Shown: positions 53,120 through 63,262, numbered from the stretch's first letter. The stretch: 64,000 bases of DNA from Corallococcus sp. AS-1-6 (GCF_020037015.1 NZ_JAIQDE010000008.1:186001-250000), one strand, 5' to 3'. The notes: generated by a model not told the origin, from the letters alone. Program-made: numbers and translations.

Positions 53120-56100
53120 ATGCCCACTGGAACCCCGCCCGGTTCTTCCCCGGTCCCCGACCTTGCGTTTTCCACCCTGGTTGAATTGCTGCGCGTCCGC
53201 GCGACCACCCAGGGTGACCGGCGCGGCTTTACGTTCCTGCTGGACGGGGAGACGGACGAAGCGCACCTGACGTACGCGGAGCTGGATCAGAAGGCCCGGG
53301 CCATCGCGGCGGCGCTCCAGGCGCGCGGCGCCCAGGGCCAGCGGGCGCTGCTGCTGTACCCGCCCGGCCTGGACTACATCGCCGGGTTCTTCGGCTGTCT
53401 GTACGCGGGCGTGATCGCGGTCCCCATCTATCCGCCGGACCCCATGCGCCTGGCGCGCACGCTGCCGCGCCTGCTGGCCATCAGCCAGGACGCGCAGGCC
53501 ACCATCGCCCTCACCACCGACTTCATCTACGGCATGGGGGAGATGCTCTTCGAGCAGGCGCCGGAGCTGCGGGAGCTGCACTGGATCGCCACGGACACGC
53601 TGGACGCGGAGGTCGCCGAAGGGTGGAAGGACCCCGGCGTGGCCACGGACACGCGGGTGTTCCTCCAGTACACGTCCGGCTCCACGTCGTCGCCCAAGGG
53701 CGTGGTGCTGACGCACGGCAACCTGCTGCACAACTCGAAGCTGATCCACGAGTGCTTCGGTCACTCCACGCACAGCCAGGGCGTCATCTGGCTGCCGCCG
53801 TACCACGACATGGGCCTCATCGGCGGCATCCTGCAGCCCCTGTACGGCGGCTTCCCGGTGACGCTGTTCTCGCCGGTGGACTTCCTCAAGCGCCCCATGC
53901 GCTGGCTGGAGGCCATCTCCCGCTACAAGGCCACCACCAGCGGCGGGCCCAACTTCGCCTTCGACCTGTGCGTGCGCAAGAGCACGCCGGAGGAGCGCGC
54001 GAAGCTGGACCTGAGCCACTGGGACCTGGCCTTCAACGGCGCGGAGCCCATCATGCCGGACACGCTCCGGCGCTTCGCGGAGGCGTTCGGTCCGCAGGGG
54101 TTCCGCTCGGAGGCCATCTACCCGTGCTACGGCCTCGCGGAAGGGACGCTCATCGCCTCCGGCGGTGACAAGCGCGAGCTGCCGGTGCAGCGCACCGTGG
54201 ACGCGGGCGCGCTGAAGGACAACCGCGTGGTGGCGAAGGAGGCCGCGAGCCCCGGCGCCCAGACGCTGGTGGGCTCCGGCCGCAACCTCACGGATCAGCG
54301 CCTGGTCATCGCGCATCCGGAGACGGGCGCGCCGCTGCCGGCGGGCCAGGTGGGGGAGATCCGCGTCGCCGGGCCCAGCATCGCGCAGGGCTACTGGGGC
54401 CGCGAGGAGCAGACGCGGACGACCTTCCAGCAGCCGCTGGCCGGCACGGGGGACCCGACGCCGTTCCTGCGCACGGGCGACCTGGGCTTCCTCGCGGACG
54501 GCGAGCTGTTCGTCACCGGCCGCCTGAAGGACCTGATCATCATCCGCGGGCGCAACCACTACCCGCAGGACATCGAGCGCACGGTGGAGTCCGCCCACCC
54601 CGCCATCCGCCCCGGCTGCACGGCGGCGTTCTCCATCGAGCAGGACGACGAGGAGCGCCTGGTCGTCGTGACGGAGGTGGACCGCCGCGCGGTGGAGCGC
54701 GACGGCGTGGACCTGGACGCGCTGGCGCAGAGCATCCGGCAGGCCGTCGCGGCCGGGCACGACCTGCAGGCCCAGGGCGTGGTGCTGCTGGGGCCGGGCG
54801 CCATCCCGAAGACGTCCAGCGGCAAGATCCAGCGCTTCGCCACCCGCGCGGAGTACGTCGCGGACACGCTGGAGGCGCTGCACAAGAGCATCCTCGCCGC
54901 CGCGCCCGCCCCGGCGCCCGAGGCCGTGAAGACCGCCGCCCCGGAAGCCGCCGCGCCCGCGCCCGTGGGCCCGGACACCAGCATGCTCCAGAAGATGCTG
55001 GCGGTGGTGACGGACACCACCGCGCGCAGGGCCATGGTGGCGGTGTTCCTCCAGGAGCAGGCCGCGCAGGTGCTGCGGCTGCCCACGGCGCAGGTGGACG
55101 CGCAGAAGCCGCTGCACGCCTACGGCGTGGACTCGCTGATGGCGGTGGACTTCAAGAGCGCGGTGGACGCGGGGCTGGGCATCGACCTGCCGCTGTCGGA
55201 CGTACTCCAGGGCGTGTCGCTGGCGAAGCTGGCGGAGGTCGTGGTGACGCTGATGTCGGCGCCGCCGTCCCAGCAGGCCTCGAGCGCGGTGGCCGCCTCG
55301 TCCGCCACCGGTGACGCGCCCCTGTCCGGCGGACAGCAGGCGCTGTGGTTCATGCACCAGCTCGCGCCGGAGAGCGCCGCCTACCACGTGCCCGTCGCGG
55401 TGCGCGTGCGCGCGGGGCTGGACGCGAACGCGCTGAAGGGCGCCTTCGAGGCGCTGGTGGCCCGCCACCCCGCCCTGCGCACCACGTTCGTCATGGCGGC
55501 CACCGGCCCCGTGCAGCGCGTGCACGCGGAGCCGCGGCTGGACTTCGTCGTCACGGACGCGAAGGGCTGGAGCGACGCGCAGGTCGCGGAGGCCCTGTCC
55601 GCCGAGGCCCGCCGCCCGTTCGACCTGGAGAAGGGTCCGCTCCTGCGCGTGCGGCTGGTGTCGCGGTCCGCGGAGGACCACGCGCTGCTCATCTGCATGC
55701 ACCACATCGTCACCGACTTCTGGTCGCTGGCGGTGATGGCGGAGGAGCTGGACGCGCTCTACCCGGCGCTCAAGCTGGGCAAGCGCCCCACGCTGGCCCA
55801 GCCCGCGCGCACCTACGCGGACTACGCGCGCTGGCAGTCGGAGATGCTCACCGGTGCTCGCGGCCAGGCGCTGGAGAAGTACTGGCGCGAGCAGTTGTCC
55901 GGCACGCTGCCGGTGCTGGACCTGCCCACGGACCACCCGCGTCCCCCGGCGCAGACCTTCAACGGCCGCGTCCACACCACCCGGCTGAATGCTGACGTCG
56001 CGAGCGCGGTGAAGACGCTGGCGCGCGACCATGGCGCCACGCCGAACATGGTGCTCCAGACGGCGTTCCAGGTGCTCCTGCACCGCTACACCGGCCAGCA

Positions 56101-58558
56101 GGACTTCACGCTGGGCGTGGTGAGCGCGGGCCGTGGACGCGCGGAGCTGGCGGGCATCACCGGCTACTTCGTCAACCCGCTGGTGGTGCGCACGCGCCCG
56201 TCCCCCACGCTGTCCTTCACGGACTACCTGGCCCAGACGCGCCAGACGATGCTGGGCGCGCTGGAGCACCAGGACTACCCCTTCAGCGCGCTGGTGGACC
56301 GGCTGCAGCCGGTCCGTGACCAGAGCCGCTCGCCGCTGTTCCAGGTGATGTTCGTCTACCAGCGCGCCTCCAAGCTGGACGAGCGCGGCCTCACGCCCTT
56401 CGCCCTGGACATCCCGGGCGCGAAGTCCACCGTGGCGGGCCTGCCCATCGAGTCGCTGCTGCTGTCGCACGGCGGCGCGCAGTTCGACCTCACCCTCACC
56501 ATGGGCGAGGCGGACGGCGAGCTGGTGGCCTCCTTCGAGTACAACACCGACCTCTTCGAGGCGGACACCATCGAGCGCATGGCCGGGCACCTGGCCACGC
56601 TGCTGTCCGGCATCGCCGCGCAGCCGGGCCGCGCGCTCGCGGGGCTGCCGCTGCTCACGCAGGCCGAACAGCAGCAGCTCCTGGAGACCTGGAAGGGTCC
56701 GCGCGTGCCGCTCACGCAGGCGGACATGCTGCCCGCGCTCTTCGCGGCGCAGGTGGCGCGCACGCCGGACAACGTCGCGGTCCTCTTCAAGGACTCGCAG
56801 CTCACCTACCGTGAGCTGGACGCTCGCGCGGGGCAGCTCGCCGCGTGGCTGCGTGGCGCGGGCGTGAAGCCGGGCGACATCGTGGGCATCTGCCTGGAGC
56901 GCTCGGTGGAGACGCTGGTGTCCGTGCTGGCGGTGATGGCCGCGGGCGCGGCGTACGTGCCCATCGACCCGGCGTACCCGTCCGAGCGCGTGGCCTTCAT
57001 CCTGGGCGACACGCAGGCGCCGGTGCTCATCACCCAGTCCTGGCTCCAGCGCACGCTGCCCTCGGGCATGTCCGCGCGCACGCTGTTCGTGGACCAGCCG
57101 CTGGACGGCGCGCTGTCCTCCGCGCCCGCCGCGACGGTGGCGGCCGGGGACCTGGCGTGCCTCGTCTACACCTCCGGCTCCACCGGTCAGCCCAAGGGCG
57201 TGATGCTGGAGCACGGGGGCCTCGCCAACCTCGTCCGCTCCTTCGTGGAGTCCTACGCGCCTGGGGCCACGGACCGGATGCTGCCGCTCACGTCGGTGGC
57301 CTCCGCCAGCTTCGTGGGCGAGATCCTCCCGCTCCTGTGCACGGGCGGCGCGCTGGTGCTGCCCACCGAGGAGGAGATCCTCGACCAGGAGAAGCTGTTC
57401 CAGCTCATCACCCGCCACACCGTCACCATCGTGAGCACGGTGCCCGCGGTCATCGCCGGGCTCAACGCGCGCCTGGAGCAACTGCCGCCGCTCAAGCTGG
57501 TGCTCTCCGGCGGCGAGGCGCTGGTGGCCAGCGACGTGGAGAAGCTGCTCGCCACGGTGCCGGTGGTGAACGGCTACGGCCTCACGGAGACCACCGTGTG
57601 CTCCACCTACCACCGCATGGCGGTGGAGGACCTGCGGGGCCACGCGTGGGTGCCCATCGGCCGGCCCGTCATCAACACGGACGTGTACGTGCTGGACGCG
57701 GAGAAGAACCTGCTGCCCGTGGGCGTCCCCGGTGAGCTGTACGTGGGCGGCCTGGGCGTGGCGCGCGGGTACTGGAAGCGGCCGGAGCTGACCACGGAGC
57801 GCTTCGTGGCCGACCCGTTCCACGCCGGACAGCGCCTGTACCGCACGGGCGACCGCGCGCGCTGGCTGCCGGATGGCGTGCTCACGTTCCTGTCCCGCGC
57901 GGATGATCAGGTGAAGATCCGCGGCTTCCGCATCGAGCTGGGTGAGGTGGAGGCCGCCGTGCGCCGCCACCCGGCCGTGAAGGACGCGTTCCTGATGGCG
58001 CGCGAGGACTCGCCCGGCGACAAGCGCCTGGTGGCGTACGTGGTCCTGGGCGAGCCCGCGCCCACGCACTCGGACCTGAACACGTTCCTCGCGGAGGGGC
58101 TGCCGCCGTACATGCTGCCGTCCGCGTACGTGCCGCTGTCCGCGCTGCCGCTGTCACCCAACGGCAAGGTGGACGCGAAGGCACTGCCCGCGCCGGAAGG
58201 GGCGCGCCTCGCCTCCGGCGTCGCCTACGCCCAGCCGCAGAGCGCCGTGGAGCGCAGCGTGGCGGCCATCTGGGCGGCGGTGCTGAAGGTGGAGCGCGTG
58301 GGCCTCAACGACAACTTCTTCGAGCTGGGTGGCAACTCGCTGCTCATCGCGCAGGCCCACCGGCGGCTGCGGGAAGAGCTGGGCGCGGACCTGGCGCTGG
58401 TGGACATGTTCAAGTTCACCACGGTGAGCGCGCTGGCCCAGCACCTGGCGAACAAGGGCGAGGACTCGGGCGCGGCCTCCCAGAAGATCAAGGACGAGGC
58501 GGAGCGCCGCCGGGCCGCCCAGGCGCGGCGTCAGCAGGCGCGCGGCCGTGGCAAGTAA
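53120..58558 (+). CDS. lipopeptide starter NRPS: FAAL-ACP-C-A-PCP
   Basis: A 1812-aa multidomain enzyme. Residues 15-600: fatty acyl-AMP ligase (FLQYTSGSTSSPKGVVLTHG, then GRLKDLIIIRGRNHYPQD) that activates a fatty acid as acyl-AMP. About 625-710: ACP with Ser671 in YGVDSLMAV. About 735-1190: condensation domain with HHIVTD at 861-866. About 1195-1695: adenylation domain (LVYTSGSTGQPKGVML near 1347, NGYGLTETTVC, DDQVKIRGFRIELGEVE). PCP Ser1740 in LGGNSLL. The tail is a basic coiled stretch (DEAERRRAAQARRQQARGRG), perhaps for docking. It should load a fatty acid and amidate one amino-acid-like unit. The A-domain pocket reads A-S-G-S-L-G-G-V-C-K, without the usual Asp for the alpha-amine. CAGGAG precedes ATG 53120. 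Confidence 0.93.
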   Translation: MPTGTPPGSSPVPDLAFSTLVELLRVRATTQGDRRGFTFLLDGETDEAHLTYAELDQKARAIAAALQARGAQGQRALLLYPPGLDYIAGFFGCLYAGVIAVPIYPPDPMRLARTLPRLLAISQDAQATIALTTDFIYGMGEMLFEQAPELRELHWIATDTLDAEVAEGWKDPGVATDTRVFLQYTSGSTSSPKGVVLTHGNLLHNSKLIHECFGHSTHSQGVIWLPPYHDMGLIGGILQPLYGGFPVTLFSPVDFLKRPMRWLEAISRYKATTSGGPNFAFDLCVRKSTPEERAKLDLSHWDLAFNGAEPIMPDTLRRFAEAFGPQGFRSEAIYPCYGLAEGTLIASGGDKRELPVQRTVDAGALKDNRVVAKEAASPGAQTLVGSGRNLTDQRLVIAHPETGAPLPAGQVGEIRVAGPSIAQGYWGREEQTRTTFQQPLAGTGDPTPFLRTGDLGFLADGELFVTGRLKDLIIIRGRNHYPQDIERTVESAHPAIRPGCTAAFSIEQDDEERLVVVTEVDRRAVERDGVDLDALAQSIRQAVAAGHDLQAQGVVLLGPGAIPKTSSGKIQRFATRAEYVADTLEALHKSILAAAPAPAPEAVKTAAPEAAAPAPVGPDTSMLQKMLAVVTDTTARRAMVAVFLQEQAAQVLRLPTAQVDAQKPLHAYGVDSLMAVDFKSAVDAGLGIDLPLSDVLQGVSLAKLAEVVVTLMSAPPSQQASSAVAASSATGDAPLSGGQQALWFMHQLAPESAAYHVPVAVRVRAGLDANALKGAFEALVARHPALRTTFVMAATGPVQRVHAEPRLDFVVTDAKGWSDAQVAEALSAEARRPFDLEKGPLLRVRLVSRSAEDHALLICMHHIVTDFWSLAVMAEELDALYPALKLGKRPTLAQPARTYADYARWQSEMLTGARGQALEKYWREQLSGTLPVLDLPTDHPRPPAQTFNGRVHTTRLNADVASAVKTLARDHGATPNMVLQTAFQVLLHRYTGQQDFTLGVVSAGRGRAELAGITGYFVNPLVVRTRPSPTLSFTDYLAQTRQTMLGALEHQDYPFSALVDRLQPVRDQSRSPLFQVMFVYQRASKLDERGLTPFALDIPGAKSTVAGLPIESLLLSHGGAQFDLTLTMGEADGELVASFEYNTDLFEADTIERMAGHLATLLSGIAAQPGRALAGLPLLTQAEQQQLLETWKGPRVPLTQADMLPALFAAQVARTPDNVAVLFKDSQLTYRELDARAGQLAAWLRGAGVKPGDIVGICLERSVETLVSVLAVMAAGAAYVPIDPAYPSERVAFILGDTQAPVLITQSWLQRTLPSGMSARTLFVDQPLDGALSSAPAATVAAGDLACLVYTSGSTGQPKGVMLEHGGLANLVRSFVESYAPGATDRMLPLTSVASASFVGEILPLLCTGGALVLPTEEEILDQEKLFQLITRHTVTIVSTVPAVIAGLNARLEQLPPLKLVLSGGEALVASDVEKLLATVPVVNGYGLTETTVCSTYHRMAVEDLRGHAWVPIGRPVINTDVYVLDAEKNLLPVGVPGELYVGGLGVARGYWKRPELTTERFVADPFHAGQRLYRTGDRARWLPDGVLTFLSRADDQVKIRGFRIELGEVEAAVRRHPAVKDAFLMAREDSPGDKRLVAYVVLGEPAPTHSDLNTFLAEGLPPYMLPSAYVPLSALPLSPNGKVDAKALPAPEGARLASGVAYAQPQSAVERSVAAIWAAVLKVERVGLNDNFFELGGNSLLIAQAHRRLREELGADLALVDMFKFTTVSALAQHLANKGEDSGAASQKIKDEAERRRAAQARRQQARGRGK

Positions 58559-58603
58559 CCAACGACTTTCAGGCACACCCCCCAGATTTCGAAGGACGGC
58601 TTC

Positions 58604-61600
58604 ATGAGCACTGAGACTCCCGAAGTGGACGGCATCGCGGTCATCGGCCTGGGCGGCCGCCTGCCCGGTGCGAAGACCATCTCCGAGTTCTGGAAGAACC
58701 TCACCGGCGGCGTGGAGAGCATCACCTTCTTCACCGACGAGGAGCTCATCGCGGAGGGCGCCGACCCCGCGATGGTCCGCGCGCCCAACTACGTGAAGGC
58801 CCGCGGCACGCTGGGCGACACGGACCAGTTCGACGCGGCCTTCTTCGGGATGAACCCCCGCGAGGCCGCGCTGATGGACCCGCAGCACCGCGTCTTCCTG
58901 GAGTGCGCGTGGGAGGCCATGGAGAGCGCCGGCTACAGCCCGGAGCGCCAGCCCGGCCGCGTGGGCGTGTTCGGCGGCATGAGCATGAACACGTACCTGC
59001 TCTCCAACCTGTACTCGCACCTGGCGCACGTCGCGGGCGTGGAGAGCCTCCAGGCGTCCATCGGCAACGACAAGGACAGCCTCACCACGGAGGTGGCGTA
59101 CCGCATGGACCTGAAGGGGCCGGCCGTCACGGTCCAGTCCTCGTCCTCCACGTCGCTCACGTGCATCCACTACGCCTGCCAGAGCCTCTTGTCGTTCGAG
59201 TGCGACATGGCCCTGGCCGGTGGCGTGTCCATCCACTTCCCGGAGAAGGCGGGCTACCTGTACCACGAGGGTGGCACCACGGCGCCGGACGGCCACTGCC
59301 ACACGTTCGACGAGGAGGCCGCGGGCTTCGTCGCGGGCCACGGCGCGGCGGTGGTCGCGCTCAAGCGCCTGTCGGACGCGCTCAAGGACGGCGACACCGT
59401 CTACGCGGTGGTGCGCGGCTCGGCGGTGAACAACGACGGCTCGCAGAAGGTCAGCTACATGGCCCCCGCCGTCGCGGGCCAGACGGAGGTCATCGCGCTG
59501 GCGCAGGCCGTCGCGGGCGTGGAGCCGGACTCCATCGGCTACGTGGAGGCGCACGGCACGGCCACCAAGGTCGGTGATCCGATTGAGGTCGCGGCGCTCA
59601 CGCAGGCCTTCCGCCAGGGCACGGACAAGAAGAACTTCTGCGCGCTGGGTTCGGTGAAGAGCAACATCGGCCACCTGGACTCGGCGGCGGGCGCGGTGGG
59701 CTTCATCAAGGCGGCCCTCACGCTGCACCACAAGGTCATTCCCCCCAGCCTCAACTTCAAGACGCCCAACCCGGCGTGCGACTTCCCCAACAGCCCGTTC
59801 TACGTGAACACGGAGCTGCGCGACTTCCCGCGCGGGGAGACGCCGCGCCGCGCGGGCGTCACGTCGCTGGGCATGGGCGGCACCAACGCGCACGCCATCC
59901 TGGAGGAGGCGCCGGAGCTGCCCGCCACCGACAAGGCCCGCCTGCCCGCGCAGGTGGTGCTGCTGTCCGCGCGCACGGAGAACTCGCTGGAGGTCGCCAC
60001 GGACCGGCTGGCCGCGCACCTGCGCGAGAACCCCGGCGTGGACCTGGCGGACGTGGCGTACACGCTCCAGGTGGGCCGCAAGCGCTTCGGCAAGCGCCGC
60101 GCGGTGGTGGCGCGCACCACGGCGGAGCTGGCCTCCGCGCTGGCGGAGCGCACCCCGGGCCGCGTGTTCAGCGGCACCGCGGAGAACAGCGGCCGTCCGG
60201 TGATGTTCATGTTCTCCGGGCAGGGCTCGCAGTACGTGGACATGGGCCGCGAGCTGTACGAGACGGAAGGCGCCTTCCGCGCCCAGGTGGACACCTGCGC
60301 GGAGAAGCTCAAGCCGCACCTGGGCCTTGACCTGCGCACGGTGCTGTACCCGGCCGCGGAGTCGCGTGAGCTGGCGTCCGAGCGCCTCAAGCAGACGGGC
60401 CTCACCCAGCCCGCGCTGTTCGTCATCGAGTACGCGCTGGCGAAGCTCTGGGAGTCGTGGGGCGTGACGCCGCACGCGATGGTGGGCCACAGCATCGGGG
60501 AGTACGTGGCGGCGTGCCTCGCGGGCGTGTTCAGCCTGGATGACGCGCTGGCGTTGGTGGCCGCGCGCGGCCGGCTGATGCAGTCGCTGCCCTCGGGCTC
60601 CATGCTCGCGGTGTCCCTGCCGGAGGAGCACGTCACGCCCATGCTGCCGGAGGGCCTGTCCGTGGCGGCGGTGAACAGCCCGGCCACGTGCGTGGTCGCC
60701 GGCCCCACGCCGCTCATCGACGCGTTCGTGGAGACGCTGAAGCTCCAGGGCCTGGCGTCCTCGCGGCTGCACACGTCGCACGCGTTCCACTCCGCGATGA
60801 TGGACCCCATCCTGGACGCCTTCCGCGAGGCGGTCCGCAAGGTGGCCCGGAAGGCGCCGACGAAGCCCTACCTGTCCAACGTCACCGGCACCTGGGTGAC
60901 GGCCGAGCAGGCCACGAGCCCCGACTACTGGGCGAAGCACCTGCGCGGCGCGGTGCGCTTCGCGGACGGCGTGGGCGAGCTGCTCAAGGAGTCCGACGCC
61001 ATCCTGATGGAGGTGGGCCCGGGCAACACGCTCGTCACCCTGGCGCGGCAGCACCCGGACAAGGGCGCGAAGCACGCGCTGATCAACTCGCTGCGCCACC
61101 CCAAGGAGCAGGTCGCGGACCTGGACCACGTGCTGGCCACGCTGGGCCGGCTGTGGCTGGAGGGCGTGGAGGCGGACTGGGACGCGTTCCGGGGCGGTGA
61201 GAAGCGCCGCCGCATCGCGCTGCCCACGTCCCCCTTCGAGCGCCAGCGCCACTGGGTGGACCCGCGCAAGGAGACCGCCGCCGACGGCGAGCGCTCCGAG
61301 TGGGCGTCCGCGGACCAGAAGCAGCCCGTGGCGCGCTGGTTCTACCTGCCGTCGTGGCAGCGCGCGCTGCCCTCGCCGCAGGGCGCCTGGAGCGAGAAGA
61401 AGGCCACCTGGTGGCTGCTGCTCCCGGACGACTCCAACGAGGGCCTGGGCGCGCGGCTCGCGCTGAAGCTGGGAGAGGCCGGCCAGGACGTGGTGCGCAT
61501 CACCCCGGCCGCCGTCACCGCGAAGCACGACGAGCACCACTGGTCGCTCGCGCTGGGCGGCGAGGCCACGGTGCTGGAGGCGCTCACCGCGCAGGGCCGC

Positions 61601-63262
61601 GCCCCGGACCACGTGCTGCACCTGGGCACGCTGGGCCTGGGTGACGCGCACGGCGAGGCGGACTTCGAGGCCGCGCTGGGCAAGGGCTTCCTGGGGCTGT
61701 TGTCCCTGGCGCAGGCCCTGGGCCGCCAGCCCGGCACGCGTCCCGTGTCGCTGGTCGCGGTGACGAACCGCATGCAGGCGCTGGGCGACGAGGCGCCCAA
61801 CCCGGAGCTGGCCACGGTGCTGGGCCCGGTGCGCGTGATTCCCCAGGAGTACGGCCACCTGTCCGCGAAGGCCGTGGACGTGCGCCTGCCCCCGTCCGGA
61901 AGCTGGCGGGAGACGGCGCTGGTGGAGGCCCTGCTGTCCGAGGCCGCCACGCCGTCCAGGCTGGAGACCGTCATCGCGTACCGGGGCGGCGCCCGCTGGG
62001 TGCAGCACTTCGAGCATGTGCCCGCGGACGCGCCTCGCACGGCCCAACTGCCGCTGCGCGACGGGGGCGTGTACCTGCTCATCGGCGGCTTCGGCACGCT
62101 GGGCTTCTCCCACGCGAAGTCGCTGGCGAAGCGCGCGAAGGCGAAGCTGGTGCTCGCGGGCCGCACGGCGCTGCCGGAGCGCGCACAGTGGGACGCGCAC
62201 CTGTCCGCCCACGGCGAGGACGACGCCGTCTGCCGCCGCATCCGTCAGGTGCGCGAGCTGGAGGCGCTGGGCGCCCAGGTGCACACCGTGTCCGTGGACG
62301 CCGCCAACAAGGTCCAGGTGAAGGAAGCGGTGGACGCGGCGCTGACCCACTTCGGCGCGCTGCACGGCGTGGTGTTCGCGGCGGGTGACGTGGGGCAGGC
62401 GCTCTTCCGCGCCATCCCGGACACCCGCCCCGAGGACGTGCGCGACACCTTCAACGGCCGCGTGCGCGGGCTGTACGCGCTGGAGGAGGCCGTGCGCGGA
62501 CGCTCGCTGGACTTCTGCGTGCTGTCGTCGTCGCTGGCGGCGGTGCTGGGCGGCCTGGGGCTGGCGTCGTACTCGGCGGCCACGTCGTTCATGGACGCGT
62601 TCGCCACGAAGCAGGCGCAGACGTCGCCGGTGCCGTGGATGAGCGTGGGCTGGGACGCGTGGCAGTACGAGTCCCGCGCGGGCGGCGCGCAGAGCCCGTT
62701 CGGCGCGCTGGCCATCACGGCCTCCGAGGGCGAGGACGCCTTCGAGCAGCTCTTCCAGTTGGGCGCCGTGTCCCACGTGGCCGTGTCCACGAGCAACCTG
62801 CGCGCCCGCGCGCGCAAGTGGGCCCAGCCGGCCGCCGCGCAGGAGAAGGCGGAGGCGAAGCAGGACGTGGGCTCCGCCCTGGGCACCACGCCCCGGCCGG
62901 CGCTCCAGAACGCCTACGTGCCGCCTCGCGACGAGCTGGAGGAGAAGATCGCCCGCCTCTGGCAGACGACGCTGGGCATCGACCAGGTCGGCGTGCACGA
63001 CAACTTCTTCGAGCTGGGTGGCAACTCGCTCGTCGGCGTGAAGCTGATTGCCCGCGTGCGCGAGCAGTTCGGCGTCGCGCTGCCGGCCGTCACCCTCTAC
63101 GAAGGCCCCACCGTGGGGGCGCTGGCGAAGCTGCTCAAGGCCGCCAGCGGCAGCGAGGACACGGAAGCCGCGCCCGAGGAGACCGAGGCGCTCAGCCGCG
63201 GGGAGCGCCGCCGCGCGCGCCGCGCGAACCGCCGGGGCGACAGCGCCTCCGACGAGGAGTAG
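58604..63262 (+). CDS. type I PKS module KS-AT-KR-PCP with altered KS and KR active sites
   Basis: A 1552-aa PKS module, 45 bases after the NRPS gene with AAGGA before ATG 58604. KS: residues 10-435, active-site segment VQSSSSTSLTC, so Ser181 stands where Cys is expected; His317 (EAHGTA) and His357 (KSNIGH) are kept. AT: 530-850, GHSIGEY with Ser630, and HAFH near 726, predicting malonyl-CoA. KR: structural part from about 1000, NADPH loop IGGFGTLGF near 1157; the tetrad positions read Arg1286, Ser1310, Tyr1323, Thr1327 instead of Lys-Ser-Tyr-Asn. Carrier Ser1475 in LGGNSLVG, closer to a PCP-like form. No DH or ER. The C-terminal tail is basic, then acidic. As written the module may load or transfer malonyl but not condense or reduce normally. 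Confidence 0.92.
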   Translation: MSTETPEVDGIAVIGLGGRLPGAKTISEFWKNLTGGVESITFFTDEELIAEGADPAMVRAPNYVKARGTLGDTDQFDAAFFGMNPREAALMDPQHRVFLECAWEAMESAGYSPERQPGRVGVFGGMSMNTYLLSNLYSHLAHVAGVESLQASIGNDKDSLTTEVAYRMDLKGPAVTVQSSSSTSLTCIHYACQSLLSFECDMALAGGVSIHFPEKAGYLYHEGGTTAPDGHCHTFDEEAAGFVAGHGAAVVALKRLSDALKDGDTVYAVVRGSAVNNDGSQKVSYMAPAVAGQTEVIALAQAVAGVEPDSIGYVEAHGTATKVGDPIEVAALTQAFRQGTDKKNFCALGSVKSNIGHLDSAAGAVGFIKAALTLHHKVIPPSLNFKTPNPACDFPNSPFYVNTELRDFPRGETPRRAGVTSLGMGGTNAHAILEEAPELPATDKARLPAQVVLLSARTENSLEVATDRLAAHLRENPGVDLADVAYTLQVGRKRFGKRRAVVARTTAELASALAERTPGRVFSGTAENSGRPVMFMFSGQGSQYVDMGRELYETEGAFRAQVDTCAEKLKPHLGLDLRTVLYPAAESRELASERLKQTGLTQPALFVIEYALAKLWESWGVTPHAMVGHSIGEYVAACLAGVFSLDDALALVAARGRLMQSLPSGSMLAVSLPEEHVTPMLPEGLSVAAVNSPATCVVAGPTPLIDAFVETLKLQGLASSRLHTSHAFHSAMMDPILDAFREAVRKVARKAPTKPYLSNVTGTWVTAEQATSPDYWAKHLRGAVRFADGVGELLKESDAILMEVGPGNTLVTLARQHPDKGAKHALINSLRHPKEQVADLDHVLATLGRLWLEGVEADWDAFRGGEKRRRIALPTSPFERQRHWVDPRKETAADGERSEWASADQKQPVARWFYLPSWQRALPSPQGAWSEKKATWWLLLPDDSNEGLGARLALKLGEAGQDVVRITPAAVTAKHDEHHWSLALGGEATVLEALTAQGRAPDHVLHLGTLGLGDAHGEADFEAALGKGFLGLLSLAQALGRQPGTRPVSLVAVTNRMQALGDEAPNPELATVLGPVRVIPQEYGHLSAKAVDVRLPPSGSWRETALVEALLSEAATPSRLETVIAYRGGARWVQHFEHVPADAPRTAQLPLRDGGVYLLIGGFGTLGFSHAKSLAKRAKAKLVLAGRTALPERAQWDAHLSAHGEDDAVCRRIRQVRELEALGAQVHTVSVDAANKVQVKEAVDAALTHFGALHGVVFAAGDVGQALFRAIPDTRPEDVRDTFNGRVRGLYALEEAVRGRSLDFCVLSSSLAAVLGGLGLASYSAATSFMDAFATKQAQTSPVPWMSVGWDAWQYESRAGGAQSPFGALAITASEGEDAFEQLFQLGAVSHVAVSTSNLRARARKWAQPAAAQEKAEAKQDVGSALGTTPRPALQNAYVPPRDELEEKIARLWQTTLGIDQVGVHDNFFELGGNSLVGVKLIARVREQFGVALPAVTLYEGPTVGALAKLLKAASGSEDTEAAPEETEALSRGERRRARRANRRGDSASDEE

